A DNA stretch of 64,000 nt from Hyunsoonleella aquatilis (GTDB taxonomy: Bacteria; Bacteroidota; Bacteroidia; Flavobacteriales; Flavobacteriaceae). The notes beneath the pieces are model-generated. The model ran no database searches. It saw only the letters and a program-made list of their open reading frames with translations, and was not told the DNA's origin. Both the position numbers and the translations under genes were made by a program. This document shows positions 25,198 to 33,792 of the stretch, one piece after another. How positions within the stretch are numbered: position 1 is the first letter of the stretch; each line of letters begins with the position of its first letter. The stretch spans positions 186,001 to 250,000 of the forward strand of contig NZ_JACNMF010000002.1 in the NCBI RefSeq assembly GCF_014270105.1. Direction: 5' to 3'.

Positions 25198-26256
25198 TAG
25201 TACCCGATTCAACAATTCAACATATATCTTAATCCCTTCTTCTATTTCGTGTAAATGGATAAATTCATCTGCCGAATGTGAGCGCGTGCTATCCCCTGGC
25301 CCCAATTTCAATGAGGGGCAGGACAATACTGCTTGATCGGATAAAGTTGGCGAGCCATAGGTTGTTCTACCCATGGCAATACCAGCCTGCACTAAAGGAT
25401 GCTCCATTGGAATGGAAGACGAATTTAATCGTAAGCTACGTGGTGTAATGCTAGTTACCGGGGCTTCTTTTTGCAAAATTTCAGCTATTTCTTCATTGGA
25501 ATACGCATCATTCACACGTACATCAATTACCAAACTTAAATCGGCCGGAACGGCATTATGCTGTTTCCCTGCGCTGATTTGGCTTACAGTGAGTTTTACA
25601 TCACCGAGAGCATCAGACCCTTTCTCAAATCTAAAATCTTTGAACCACTGCAAGGTTTCAATCGACTTATAAATCACATTGTCGTCATTAGGATGTGCCG
25701 CGTGACTTGGCGTTCCTGTAAGCACCACATCAAAAACCACTAACCCCTTTTCGGCAACAGCCAAATTCATAAGTGTTGGCTCACCAACAATGGCTACGTC
25801 AACATTTGGAATAATTGGCAACATACTGTTCAGCCCATTTGGCCCACTGCTTTCCTCTTCCGCGGAAGCGACAATTACTAAATTATATTTTAAATTGTCG
25901 TGATTATAATAATACGTAAACACAGCAATTAAAGACACCAAACATCCACCTGCATCGTTGCTTCCCAAACCGTATAATTTACCATCTTCAACAATGGCTT
26001 TCAACGGATCCTTGGTATACGCGGAATTCGGCTTTACGGTATCGTGATGGGAGTTTAGTAACAAGGTCGGCTTACCTTCCTCAAAGTTCTTATTGACAGC
26101 CCAAACATTATTTCCATTGCGTTTGTACGCGATTTTATAACGCTTAAACCAATCTTCGATATGTGAAGCCGTCACCTCTTCTTCGGAAGAAAAAGATTGA
26201 GTTTCGATAAGCTGTTTTAAAAGCTCAATAGCCCCTTTTGTAAGTTGCTCTATCAT
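25174..26256 (-). CDS. M20 family N-acyl-ornithine/N-acyl-citrulline deacylase
   Basis: 360-aa metallopeptidase-fold deacylase. Zinc and catalytic residues are visible in NSHHDTV (His70, Asp72), SNDAGG (Asp101) and SAEEESSG (Glu133/Glu134), with an internal dimerisation domain around 170-285. In a pathway with acyl-ornithine carbamoyltransferase (27571-28509) its natural substrate should be N-acyl-citrulline rather than N-acetylornithine, releasing citrulline for ArgG. The start overlaps the argB stop by 4 nt (ATGA). The C-terminal LIPAKAGI is encoded by a dispersed palindromic repeat. Confidence 0.85.
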   Translation of the reverse strand: MIEQLTKGAIELLKQLIETQSFSSEEEVTASHIEDWFKRYKIAYKRNGNNVWAVNKNFEEGKPTLLLNSHHDTVKPNSAYTKDPLKAIVEDGKLYGLGSNDAGGCLVSLIAVFTYYYNHDNLKYNLVIVASAEEESSGPNGLNSMLPIIPNVDVAIVGEPTLMNLAVAEKGLVVFDVVLTGTPSHAAHPNDDNVIYKSIETLQWFKDFRFEKGSDALGDVKLTVSQISAGKQHNAVPADLSLVIDVRVNDAYSNEEIAEILQKEAPVTSITPRSLRLNSSSIPMEHPLVQAGIAMGRTTYGSPTLSDQAVLSCPSLKLGPGDSTRSHSADEFIHLHEIEEGIKIYVELLNRVLIPAKAGI

Positions 26257-27029
26257 AAATACAAGGTAGTAAACTTTTGCTCTTTATTACTTATCACCGT
26301 TGGGTTTCCTATAAACACCCTAGACACACCGGATTCGATGGCGTGAAAGCTATTATCCAATTTGGGAAGCATCCCGTCATGAAATGTGCCTTGATGTTTT
26401 AATATCTCATAGGTGCCGTAATCCATATATTCAATAACCGAATTTTCATCTTCAACCGACTTTAGCACACCATTTTTTTCAAAACAATAATACAACTCCA
26501 CATGATACAATTTTGAAAGCCCGATGGCTAATTCAGAGGCTATCGTATCCGCATTCGTATTCAGCAATTGCCCATTGCCGTCATGGGTAATGGCACAAAA
26601 TACGGGCGTAAAATCAGCTTCAATTAATTTATTAATTGACTTATGCGCCACAGTTTTAACGTCTCCCACATAACCAAAATCAATTTCTTTTACAGGTCTT
26701 TTTTCAGAATAAATACTGTTAATATCTGCACCTGTTAATCCAATCGCGTCAACATTCAATCCTTGGAGTTTAGCGACAATATTTTTATTCACCAAACCAC
26801 CATAAACCATGGTAATGACTTCCAAAGTATCGGCATCGGTAATTCTTCGGCCGTTCACCATTTTGGACTCAATTCCCAATTTGGATGCAATATGGGTAGC
26901 TCTTTTGCCACCACCGTGTACCAAAATTTTTTTGCCTTCTAACTTCGAAAATAGTTTTAAAAACGTATTTAGAGCGTTGGCATCTTCAATAACATTGCCT
27001 CCTATTTTTACTATGGATAGTTTTTCCAT
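26253..27029 (-). CDS. argB: N-acylglutamate kinase
   Basis: 258-aa amino acid kinase. The glycine-rich loops KIGGNVIED (8-16) and LVHGGGK (37-43) match ArgB, and NTNADTIASELA is the C-terminal substrate/ATP segment. It phosphorylates N-acetyl- or N-succinylglutamate in the second step of arginine synthesis; which acyl group is used here depends on the carbamoyltransferase discussed below. No N-terminal extension for arginine feedback is visible. Confidence 0.92.
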   Translation of the reverse strand: MEKLSIVKIGGNVIEDANALNTFLKLFSKLEGKKILVHGGGKRATHIASKLGIESKMVNGRRITDADTLEVITMVYGGLVNKNIVAKLQGLNVDAIGLTGADINSIYSEKRPVKEIDFGYVGDVKTVAHKSINKLIEADFTPVFCAITHDGNGQLLNTNADTIASELAIGLSKLYHVELYYCFEKNGVLKSVEDENSVIEYMDYGTYEILKHQGTFHDGMLPKLDNSFHAIESGVSRVFIGNPTVISNKEQKFTTLYL

Positions 27030-27062
27030 TTTATTATTTTGTAAAGCTGAAATTCAATACTA

Positions 27063-27557
27063 TCAATGCAGATCTTTATAATTTATTTTACTTCGATTAA
27101 TCTTTTTCATTTTATATAGAAACAATTCCTTCAGTCTTTGATTGAATTCGTGCTTTTTATTAAAAGCATCATTTCCTTGAGAGTCAAAAATCATTAAGCA
27201 GGCAAAATAGTCATTTATAGTTTCTGTACCATCCGCGACAATGGTAAAAACCTCTTCAGAACTCTCAAACAGTTTTAAATCCTCCCAAATAAATCTCTTA
27301 ATATTTTTTTGGTACTTCCCTTCCGCTTCTTTATCCCAAGTACCATAGTTTTGATTTATCAAACCAATTCCATCCAATGCAGATTTAATGTTGTAAAATC
27401 GTAATTCATTAAGGAACAATGTATCTTTTTCATTCTCATAAACGAATGGCACTTGGACTATTTCATATTTAACGTCATTCTTTTTCTTATCAATATTTTT
27501 AGCTACTGAACAGTTTAAATACGTTAAAAGTGTCAACATAAACAGAACGTTTTTCAT
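27063..27557 (-). CDS. small exported protein of unknown function in the arg operon
   Basis: 164-aa protein with a hydrophobic signal segment MKNVLFMLTLLTYLNCSVA; a Cys follows YLN, giving only a weak lipobox. The rest is charged and unlike any family I recognise. It sits between argF' (13 nt after it) and argB (33 nt) in the same direction, and is noticeably more A+T-rich than its neighbours, which hints at a later insertion. Nothing in it suggests an arginine-pathway enzyme. Confidence 0.7.
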   Translation of the reverse strand: MKNVLFMLTLLTYLNCSVAKNIDKKKNDVKYEIVQVPFVYENEKDTLFLNELRFYNIKSALDGIGLINQNYGTWDKEAEGKYQKNIKRFIWEDLKLFESSEEVFTIVADGTETINDYFACLMIFDSQGNDAFNKKHEFNQRLKELFLYKMKKINRSKINYKDLH

Positions 27558-27570
27558 ATGCTAAACGCGC

Positions 27571-28509
27571 TTACAAATTCTCCAATAATTTTTTCAAAAC
27601 CAATTGCGCCGCATAAGTCCTGTTATTGGCCTGTTGAATTACTAACGAACTATCAGAATCCAGTACCGCATCTTCAACCACAACGTTTCGTCTAACTGGC
27701 AAGCAGTGCAAAAATTTAGCTTTGCCAATTTCATCTTTTGTAATCATCCAATCTGAGTCTTTTTTGATAACCTTCCCATAGCTTTCATACGAACTCCAGT
27801 TTTTGGTGTACACAAAATCGGCATCCTTAAAGGCCTCCTTTTGATTATGGAAAATGGGTGTGTCGCCAGTGATTTCAGGATTTAGGTCATAGCCTTCCGG
27901 ATTGGCAATCACAAATTCAACATCCATCTTTTGCATTGCTTGAACAAAACTATTTGCCACTGCATGAGGCAATGCTTTAGTGTGGGGTGCCCAACTGAGT
28001 ACTACTTTTGGTTTTGAAACCTGAGCATGCTCCGAAATTGTCAAAGCATCCGTAAGCCCTTGTAATGGATGTCCCGTGGCACTTTCCATATTCACAATTG
28101 GGACGGAGGCATATTTTACAAACGATTTTAACACCTGCTCACTTTCATCCTTTACTTTGTCCGTTAAGGTTGGAAACGCCCTTACCGCAATAATATCGCA
28201 ATATTGCGATACAACGGCCGCCGCTTCCTTAATATGTTCTGCAGTGGTACCATTCATCACAGTGCCATCTCCAAACTCAATGCCCCAAGCATCACCCGAT
28301 ACATTCATCACAATAGGGTTCATCCCCAAATTCAATGCTGCTTTTTGTGTGCTTAACCGGGTACGCAAGCTGGAATTAAAGAATAACAAGCCTATGGTTT
28401 TGTTTCGGCCTAATTCGACATGTTTTAGCGGATTCGCCTTTAATGCCTTGGCTTCCTCTATCCAATTGCCCATATCGTCTATATCGTGAATGGATGTATA
28501 ATGTTTCAT
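27571..28509 (-). CDS. argF': N-acyl-ornithine carbamoyltransferase (ArgF')
   Basis: 312-aa transcarbamylase of the Bacteroidota acyl-ornithine type. The carbamoyl phosphate loop is NSSLRTRLS (45-53) in place of the usual STRTR, followed by HPLQGLTD and HCLPVRRN, as in N-succinylornithine transcarbamylase of Bacteroides fragilis. It transfers carbamoyl to N-acyl-ornithine, giving N-acyl-citrulline. At position 90, where the B. fragilis enzyme has Pro (succinyl) and the Xanthomonas enzyme Glu (acetyl), this protein has Ala (GTTAEHIKEA), so acyl preference is open. It follows proB by 37 nt. Confidence 0.9.
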   Translation of the reverse strand: MKHYTSIHDIDDMGNWIEEAKALKANPLKHVELGRNKTIGLLFFNSSLRTRLSTQKAALNLGMNPIVMNVSGDAWGIEFGDGTVMNGTTAEHIKEAAAVVSQYCDIIAVRAFPTLTDKVKDESEQVLKSFVKYASVPIVNMESATGHPLQGLTDALTISEHAQVSKPKVVLSWAPHTKALPHAVANSFVQAMQKMDVEFVIANPEGYDLNPEITGDTPIFHNQKEAFKDADFVYTKNWSSYESYGKVIKKDSDWMITKDEIGKAKFLHCLPVRRNVVVEDAVLDSDSSLVIQQANNRTYAAQLVLKKLLENL

Positions 28510-28523
28510 TTTCTTAATTTTTC

Positions 28524-28538
28524 AGACCTGGCAGGTCT
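28524..28538. repeat. short palindrome between proB and argF'
   Basis: Arms AGACCTG and CAGGTCT with one central base. The AGACCTGNCAGGTCT type is another dispersed flavobacterial intergenic palindrome. No other copy is seen in this window. Confidence 0.55.
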
Positions 28539-28546
28539 CAATTTCG

Positions 28547-29311
28547 TCATTTTATTTTGGTAAGTGGCACTTTGCCTTCCATAGCATTCACTATAAAATT
28601 GTCTTCTAAACCATTTACTATCCAAGTTTCAATATTTGATGCTTTGGCTACCTGAGCTGCCTCTATTTTACTCTTCATACCACCACTCCCATGGGAGGAT
28701 TTCGAATTGATCACCTCATCGGCCAACTCATCAAAATCACTTACATTTTCAATGGTTTTTGGTGTCCCATTTCCCATAGATGCCTTTGTATAAATACCAT
28801 TGGTGTTGGTTGCTATGATAAATAAATCTACATCCAAAAGCGAGGCTGTTAAGGCGCCCAACTTATCGTTATCGCCAAACTTGATTTCATCTGTTGCCAC
28901 CGTATCATTTTCATTAATGATCGGAATATAATTATTGTTCACCAACACATTGATGGTATTCATAATGTTGGTCCGGCTTTCCTTTTTCTCAAAGTCCGAA
29001 TACGATAGCAAACACTGCGAACTCAACAAACCATATTCCCGAAAAATCTCCTGATAAATTCTTATTAAATGGGGCTGACCAATGGACGCCAAAGCCTGTT
29101 TTACAAAGATTTCCTTTCGCTTGCTTTCCAATTTCACAAACTGCTTGGCCACCGCAATTGCTCCAGAACTCACGATAATAAATTCACAGGAATCCTTTAA
29201 TTGAGCAATTTGACTAGCAATATCCTCAATCTTTCCTCTTGAAATATTGTCGGTTTCCTTGGTAAGCGTATTGGAGCCTACTTTTAGCAATATGCGTTTC
29301 TTTTTCAGCAT
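28547..29311 (-). CDS. proB: glutamate 5-kinase
   Basis: 254-aa amino acid kinase making gamma-glutamyl phosphate for proline synthesis. It begins MLKKKRILLKVGSNTLT and has IIVSSGAIAVAK, ENDTVATDEIKFGDND and SHGSGGMKSKIEAA. It lacks the C-terminal PUA domain of the long E. coli form. I chose the ATG at 29309-29311, 1 nt after the proA stop, because it places the kinase motif at the usual distance; an in-frame start at 29335 would overlap proA. Confidence 0.92.
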   Translation of the reverse strand: MLKKKRILLKVGSNTLTKETDNISRGKIEDIASQIAQLKDSCEFIIVSSGAIAVAKQFVKLESKRKEIFVKQALASIGQPHLIRIYQEIFREYGLLSSQCLLSYSDFEKKESRTNIMNTINVLVNNNYIPIINENDTVATDEIKFGDNDKLGALTASLLDVDLFIIATNTNGIYTKASMGNGTPKTIENVSDFDELADEVINSKSSHGSGGMKSKIEAAQVAKASNIETWIVNGLEDNFIVNAMEGKVPLTKIK

Positions 29312-29312
29312 T

Positions 29313-30509
29313 CTATCGTATTTGACCGTTACCATGAACGTACCATTTATTGGTGACCAAATGTTGTAATCCGATTGGTCCTCTTTGGTGTAATTTATCG
29401 GTACTTATTGCCAATTCTCCTCCTAGCCCTAACTGACCTCCATCCGTAAAACGGGTAGAGGCATTGTGATAAACTGCTGCGGTATCTACATTAGCCATAA
29501 AGGTTTGTGCTTCGGTTTCATTTGTGGTGATGATAGACGATGAATGCCCTCCGGAATAGGTATTAATTTTTCCGATGGCATCTTCGTTCGAACCAATTTC
29601 ACCAATCACGATTTTATAATCCAAAAACTCCTCATACCAAATATCATTCGATTCATATTTTGAAACCCCATCTATTTGTGAAGTCGCTTCATCACCTAAA
29701 ATCTCAACACTGAATGACTTTAATTTTGAAATCAATGTTTCAACAAACTCATCTTTATTCGGAAGATTGGCATCAATCAAAACTTTGTCTACAGCATTGC
29801 AGGCAGAAATTTTTGCTGTTTTTCCATTAACGATCACATCTGTCGCAATGTCTAAATCGGCTTCCTTGTGCACATACACAAAGTTATTACCACGACCGCT
29901 GACAATCACCGGACAGGCTGCATGCCGTTTTACAAAGGCAATCAAACGCTCGCCACCACGAGGTACAATTAAATCTACACGTTGCGTTGGCTTTTCCAAA
30001 AATGCTTGGGTTTCTGTTCTGTTGAATTGCAGATATTCCACCCAATCCGTAGAAGCGCCTTGTTCTTTTAAGGCTTGATGCCACAATTCCACAATTTTCA
30101 GATTGGAACGTAGCGACTCCTTGCCTCCCTTGAGTAATATTTTGTTGCCGGATTTAAAAGCAATCCCGGCAGCCTCTACAGTAACATCAGGCCTAGATTC
30201 GTAAATAATCAATATGGTTCCAAACGATGCAGTTTTATTGTACACCTGCATCCCGTTTTCATGCTTGAAGCTGAAGCGCTCTACACCCACAGGGTCATCT
30301 TGTGAAGCCAAATGGGTTACTGCCCTTTTCATTTCATCTACTTTGGAATCGTCTACTTTTAAACGGTCAAACATGGAAATATCGTCGCCATCATAACTAT
30401 CTAAATCGGTTTTGTTGATGGCAATGATTGCCTTTCTTTCCTGTTCCAAAAGTTCGGCCATTCTTAATAAAACGGCGTTTCTGGTTTCTATGGATAATAA
30501 TGTGTTCAT
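29313..30509 (-). CDS. proA: glutamate-5-semialdehyde dehydrogenase
   Basis: 398-aa NADPH-dependent gamma-glutamyl phosphate reductase of the aldehyde dehydrogenase fold. The catalytic Cys is in KISACNAVDKVL (Cys237), with LIVPRGGERLI upstream. ProB feeds its substrate and the gene order proC-argD-proA-proB interleaves proline with arginine synthesis, both of which start from glutamate. Confidence 0.94.
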   Translation of the reverse strand: MNTLLSIETRNAVLLRMAELLEQERKAIIAINKTDLDSYDGDDISMFDRLKVDDSKVDEMKRAVTHLASQDDPVGVERFSFKHENGMQVYNKTASFGTILIIYESRPDVTVEAAGIAFKSGNKILLKGGKESLRSNLKIVELWHQALKEQGASTDWVEYLQFNRTETQAFLEKPTQRVDLIVPRGGERLIAFVKRHAACPVIVSGRGNNFVYVHKEADLDIATDVIVNGKTAKISACNAVDKVLIDANLPNKDEFVETLISKLKSFSVEILGDEATSQIDGVSKYESNDIWYEEFLDYKIVIGEIGSNEDAIGKINTYSGGHSSSIITTNETEAQTFMANVDTAAVYHNASTRFTDGGQLGLGGELAISTDKLHQRGPIGLQHLVTNKWYVHGNGQIR

Positions 30510-30533
30510 CTTATCTAGTTTTCAGTCGCAGTC

Positions 30534-31682
30534 TCAGTTTACAGTTTGTTCAACTTCGTTTAAAGCTTTCTTTAGTGCCTCAAAAAATTGATCAATATGC
30601 TCTTTTTTCACATTCAACGGTGGCAAAATTCGCAATAACTTTTTATTCGAAGCTCCTCCAGTAAAAATCTTATGGTTATAGATTAATTCCTTTCTTAATT
30701 CGCCCACTTCAAAATCAAATTCCAACCCCAACATTAAACCCCTTCCTTTGATTTGCTTTATCTGAGGGATTGCTTTCGCCTTTTCAACAAAGTAAGCGCC
30801 CATGTTATTCACATTGTCCGGCAAGTTTTCAGATTCAATCGTGTTTAATACGGCTAAACCTGCCGCACATGCCAAATGATTGCCACCAAAGGTGGTTCCC
30901 AACATGCCATATTTGGCTTCAATATCTGGGTGAATCAAGATACCTCCAATTGGGAATCCGTTACCCATGCCTTTAGCCAAGGAAATGATATCTGGAGTAA
31001 CATTGTAATGTTGAAATGCAAAAAACTTTCCAGACCTGGCGTAACCACATTGAATTTCATCTGCTATAAACATGGTGTTGTTTGCCTTGCACAACGCATC
31101 CACTTGCTCAAAGAACGCAGCCGTTCCTTGGTCAAGTCCACCAATTCCCTGAATAAACTCTACAATTACCGCACAAACATCCCCTTTTTCAAGCTCTCGT
31201 TTTACACCTTCAACATCATTCAGTTCTAAAATTGTAACCTCTTGCTGTGCATTTATTGGTGCAATAATATTTTTATTGTCCGTTGCCGCTACCGCTGCCG
31301 AAGTTCTTCCATGGAACCCTTTGGTAAAAGCAACTACTCGTTTTTTACCTGTTTTAAAGGAAGCCAATTTTAAAGCATTTTCATTGGCCTCCGCTCCCGA
31401 ATTCACTAAAAATAATTGGTAACCTTCACAACATGATAGTTTTTCTAATTTGGAAGCCAACTCCTTTTGTAATGGATTTTGAATGGCATTGGAATAAAAT
31501 CCTAAGGTCTGCACTTGGCTTGTAACAGCCTTTACATAATTTGGGTGCGCATGCCCAATTGAGATTACGGCATGTCCGCCATAAAGGTCTAAATACTCAG
31601 CGCCCTGGTCATCATAAACATGGATGCCTTTACCCGAAACCGGGGTAACATTGTATAATGGATAAACGTCAAATAATGGCAT
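30534..31682 (-). CDS. argD: acyl-ornithine aminotransferase
   Basis: 382-aa class III PLP aminotransferase converting N-acyl-glutamate semialdehyde to N-acyl-ornithine. Landmarks are NSGAEANENALKLA, FHGRTSAAVAAT, ADEIQCGYARSGKFFA and the PLP lysine in SLAKGMGNGFPIG. It begins 2 nt after the proC stop. Ornithine aminotransferase is a related alternative, but the operon context supports ArgD. Confidence 0.92.
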   Translation of the reverse strand: MPLFDVYPLYNVTPVSGKGIHVYDDQGAEYLDLYGGHAVISIGHAHPNYVKAVTSQVQTLGFYSNAIQNPLQKELASKLEKLSCCEGYQLFLVNSGAEANENALKLASFKTGKKRVVAFTKGFHGRTSAAVAATDNKNIIAPINAQQEVTILELNDVEGVKRELEKGDVCAVIVEFIQGIGGLDQGTAAFFEQVDALCKANNTMFIADEIQCGYARSGKFFAFQHYNVTPDIISLAKGMGNGFPIGGILIHPDIEAKYGMLGTTFGGNHLACAAGLAVLNTIESENLPDNVNNMGAYFVEKAKAIPQIKQIKGRGLMLGLEFDFEVGELRKELIYNHKIFTGGASNKKLLRILPPLNVKKEHIDQFFEALKKALNEVEQTVN

Positions 31683-31684
31683 GG

Positions 31685-32479
31685 CTAACTGTTTTTAATT
31701 TGATTAATTTTTTCAAATGAAGCGTTAATCCCTTTGATTAAGGATGAACTTAATCCTTGGTGCTCCATTTCATTCAACCCTTCAATAGTGCATCCACTTG
31801 GTGTGGTTACCCTATCGATTTCCGCCTCTGGGTGTCTGCCCGATTCTTTCAGTAAGCTTGCCGCCCCGTAACAGGTCTGCAAGGCTAGTTCATGGGCTTC
31901 TTCTGCTTCAAAGCCTAATTGAATAGCACCTTGGGTAGTAGCCCGCACCAAGCGCATCCAAAAGGCAATACCACTCGCACAAATTACTGTAGCCGCCTGA
32001 ATTTGCTCCTCAGGAATCACCATGGTAGTTCCCAACTGATTGAAAATATCCTTGGCCATTCCCAATTTATGTTCGCCGCTATCATTAGCCGAAAGGCAGG
32101 TCATGGATTTACCAATGGAAATCGCTGTGTTTGGCATTACACGGATGATTTGTTTATCGCTTCCTATAATACCCTCTATCCTTGAAATCTCAAACCCAGC
32201 CGCTACCGACATGACCACGTGATCATCAGTTATCAAAGGCTCGACTTCTTTTAAAACACCTTCAATATGACGCGGTTGCAACGCAAAAATTACCACATCG
32301 CTATTCTCCACTGCCGTGGCATTGCTATTCGTGATTTTTACGTAGGGCTCATCCACAAATTGATTCACCGCCGAGGTGTTTTTATCACTTAAATACAACG
32401 CCGAAAAGGACTTGTTTTTTATCAGCCCCTTTGCAATGGAACTCCCTAAATTCCCAGTACCTATAATTGCTATTTTCAT
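31685..32479 (-). CDS. proC: pyrroline-5-carboxylate reductase
   Basis: 264-aa NAD(P)H-dependent enzyme finishing proline synthesis. The Rossmann motif is MKIAIIGTGNLGSSIAKGL, and the C-terminal dimerisation part shows TQGAIQL and VTTPSGCTIEGL. It lies between argC and argD, with a 172-nt repeat-filled gap to argC. Confidence 0.94.
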   Translation of the reverse strand: MKIAIIGTGNLGSSIAKGLIKNKSFSALYLSDKNTSAVNQFVDEPYVKITNSNATAVENSDVVIFALQPRHIEGVLKEVEPLITDDHVVMSVAAGFEISRIEGIIGSDKQIIRVMPNTAISIGKSMTCLSANDSGEHKLGMAKDIFNQLGTTMVIPEEQIQAATVICASGIAFWMRLVRATTQGAIQLGFEAEEAHELALQTCYGAASLLKESGRHPEAEIDRVTTPSGCTIEGLNEMEHQGLSSSLIKGINASFEKINQIKNS

Positions 32480-32484
32480 AATTA

Positions 32485-32651
32485 AATAAAAGCCTCCCCC
32501 AACCCCTCCGAAGGAGGGGAGTACTTACTCATATTTTAAAATTATTATTTCATTTTTAGCTTATCTACTTTTATCTTTTTTGTCGTTACTCAAACGTAAA
32601 ACTCCGCAAGAGTTTCCTCCCCTTTGGGGAGGTTAGGTGGGGCCTGAGGCT
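32485..32651. repeat. inverted-repeat element filling the argC-proC gap
   Basis: Left end AAAAGCCTCCCCCAACCCC plus the hairpin CCCCTCCGAAGGAGGGG; right end TCCTCCCCTTTGGGGAGG then TTAGGTGGGGCCTGAGGCTTT. Outer ends pair (AAAGCCTC with GAGGCTTT), so the whole gap forms an inverted repeat about 165 bp long, like a small MITE. The type is common in flavobacterial genomes as I know them. Confidence 0.7.
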
Positions 32652-33635
32652 TTAGAAATACGTTGCCTTTAATCCTAACCCTGCGGTTTCTTCCAAACCA
32701 AACATCAAGTTCATATTTTGAATTGCTTGACCAGAAGCACCTTTTAATAAATTATCAATAATACTCGTTACTAGTAATTTACCATTGTGTTTATGCAGAT
32801 GAATTAAACATTTGTTAGTGTTGACCACTTGCTTTAAATGCAATTGATTCTCAGAAACAAAAGTAAATTTCGCGTCCTTATAATACTCACTATATATTCT
32901 TATGGCATCTTCAACAGAACCGCTAAAATCCGTATAAATAGTAGCAAAAATACCTCTTGAAAAATTACCCCGATTGGGCATAAACAATATTTCTGAGTTA
33001 AACCCTTCTTGCAATTGATTCACGGATTGGTTAATCTCTCCCAAGTGCTGATGCATAAAAGGCTTGTAATACGAAAAATTGTTGTCCCTCCATGTAAAAT
33101 GCGTGGTAGCTGACAGTGATGTCCCTGCTCCCGTAGCTCCAGTTACGGCATTGATATGCACGTCGGTATTCAACAATCCTTTATCTGCCAATGGCAACAA
33201 ACCTAATTGAATAGCCGTTGCAAAACATCCTGGGTTTGCAATATAATTTGCACTTTCAATAGAGGACTTGTTCAATTCTGGCAACCCGTAAACAAATGTT
33301 TTTCCATCAAATACCTTATCGGCTTCCAATCTAAAATCATTACCTAAATCGATGATTTTGGTGTTTTCAGAAAAAGAATTTGCTTTTAAAAACTTTACTG
33401 AATTCCCATGTCCCAAACACAAAAACAATACGTCCACATTAGGGTTTACCGTATCAGTAAAAGTCTTATCTAAAGACCCCACTAAATCTTGGTGTACTTT
33501 AGAAATTTGATTTCCTGCATTAGATGTACTATATACAAAATTAATCTCCGTTTCAGGGTGATGAATCAATAACCTAATTAATTCACCAGCCGTATAACCC
33601 GCACCACCTATGATTCCAACTTTTATTTTTCTCAT
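32652..33635 (-). CDS. argC: N-acyl-gamma-glutamyl-phosphate reductase
   Basis: 327-aa reductase forming N-acyl-glutamate semialdehyde. The NADP-binding IIGGAGYTAGELIRLL is at the N-terminus and the catalytic Cys137 is in YIANPGCFATAIQL. The length fits type 1 ArgC. It lies between argG and proC with repeat-rich gaps on both sides. Confidence 0.94.
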   Translation of the reverse strand: MRKIKVGIIGGAGYTAGELIRLLIHHPETEINFVYSTSNAGNQISKVHQDLVGSLDKTFTDTVNPNVDVLFLCLGHGNSVKFLKANSFSENTKIIDLGNDFRLEADKVFDGKTFVYGLPELNKSSIESANYIANPGCFATAIQLGLLPLADKGLLNTDVHINAVTGATGAGTSLSATTHFTWRDNNFSYYKPFMHQHLGEINQSVNQLQEGFNSEILFMPNRGNFSRGIFATIYTDFSGSVEDAIRIYSEYYKDAKFTFVSENQLHLKQVVNTNKCLIHLHKHNGKLLVTSIIDNLLKGASGQAIQNMNLMFGLEETAGLGLKATYF

Positions 33636-33654
33636 TTATATTTTATTTCCTTTG

Positions 33655-33790
33655 TCATGTCGAAATGAGGAACGATTGAGACATCGCATCATCAAAATTA
33701 CGTGATTTCTCCATTCGTCGAAATGACTTTAGTTCTTCATTATTATTTCAAACGTACTGAGATGCTGAAACAAGTTCAGCATGACAAAAT
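33655..33790. repeat. dispersed palindromes between argG and argC
   Basis: Holds two pieces TGTCGAAATGA and TCGTCGAAATGAC in the same orientation about 65 nt apart, and the hairpin TGCTGAA-ACAAG-TTCAGCA (33763-33781) followed by TGACAAA. Both resemble short elements scattered in flavobacterial intergenic regions. No gene is seen. Confidence 0.6.
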
Positions 33791-33792
33791 GA

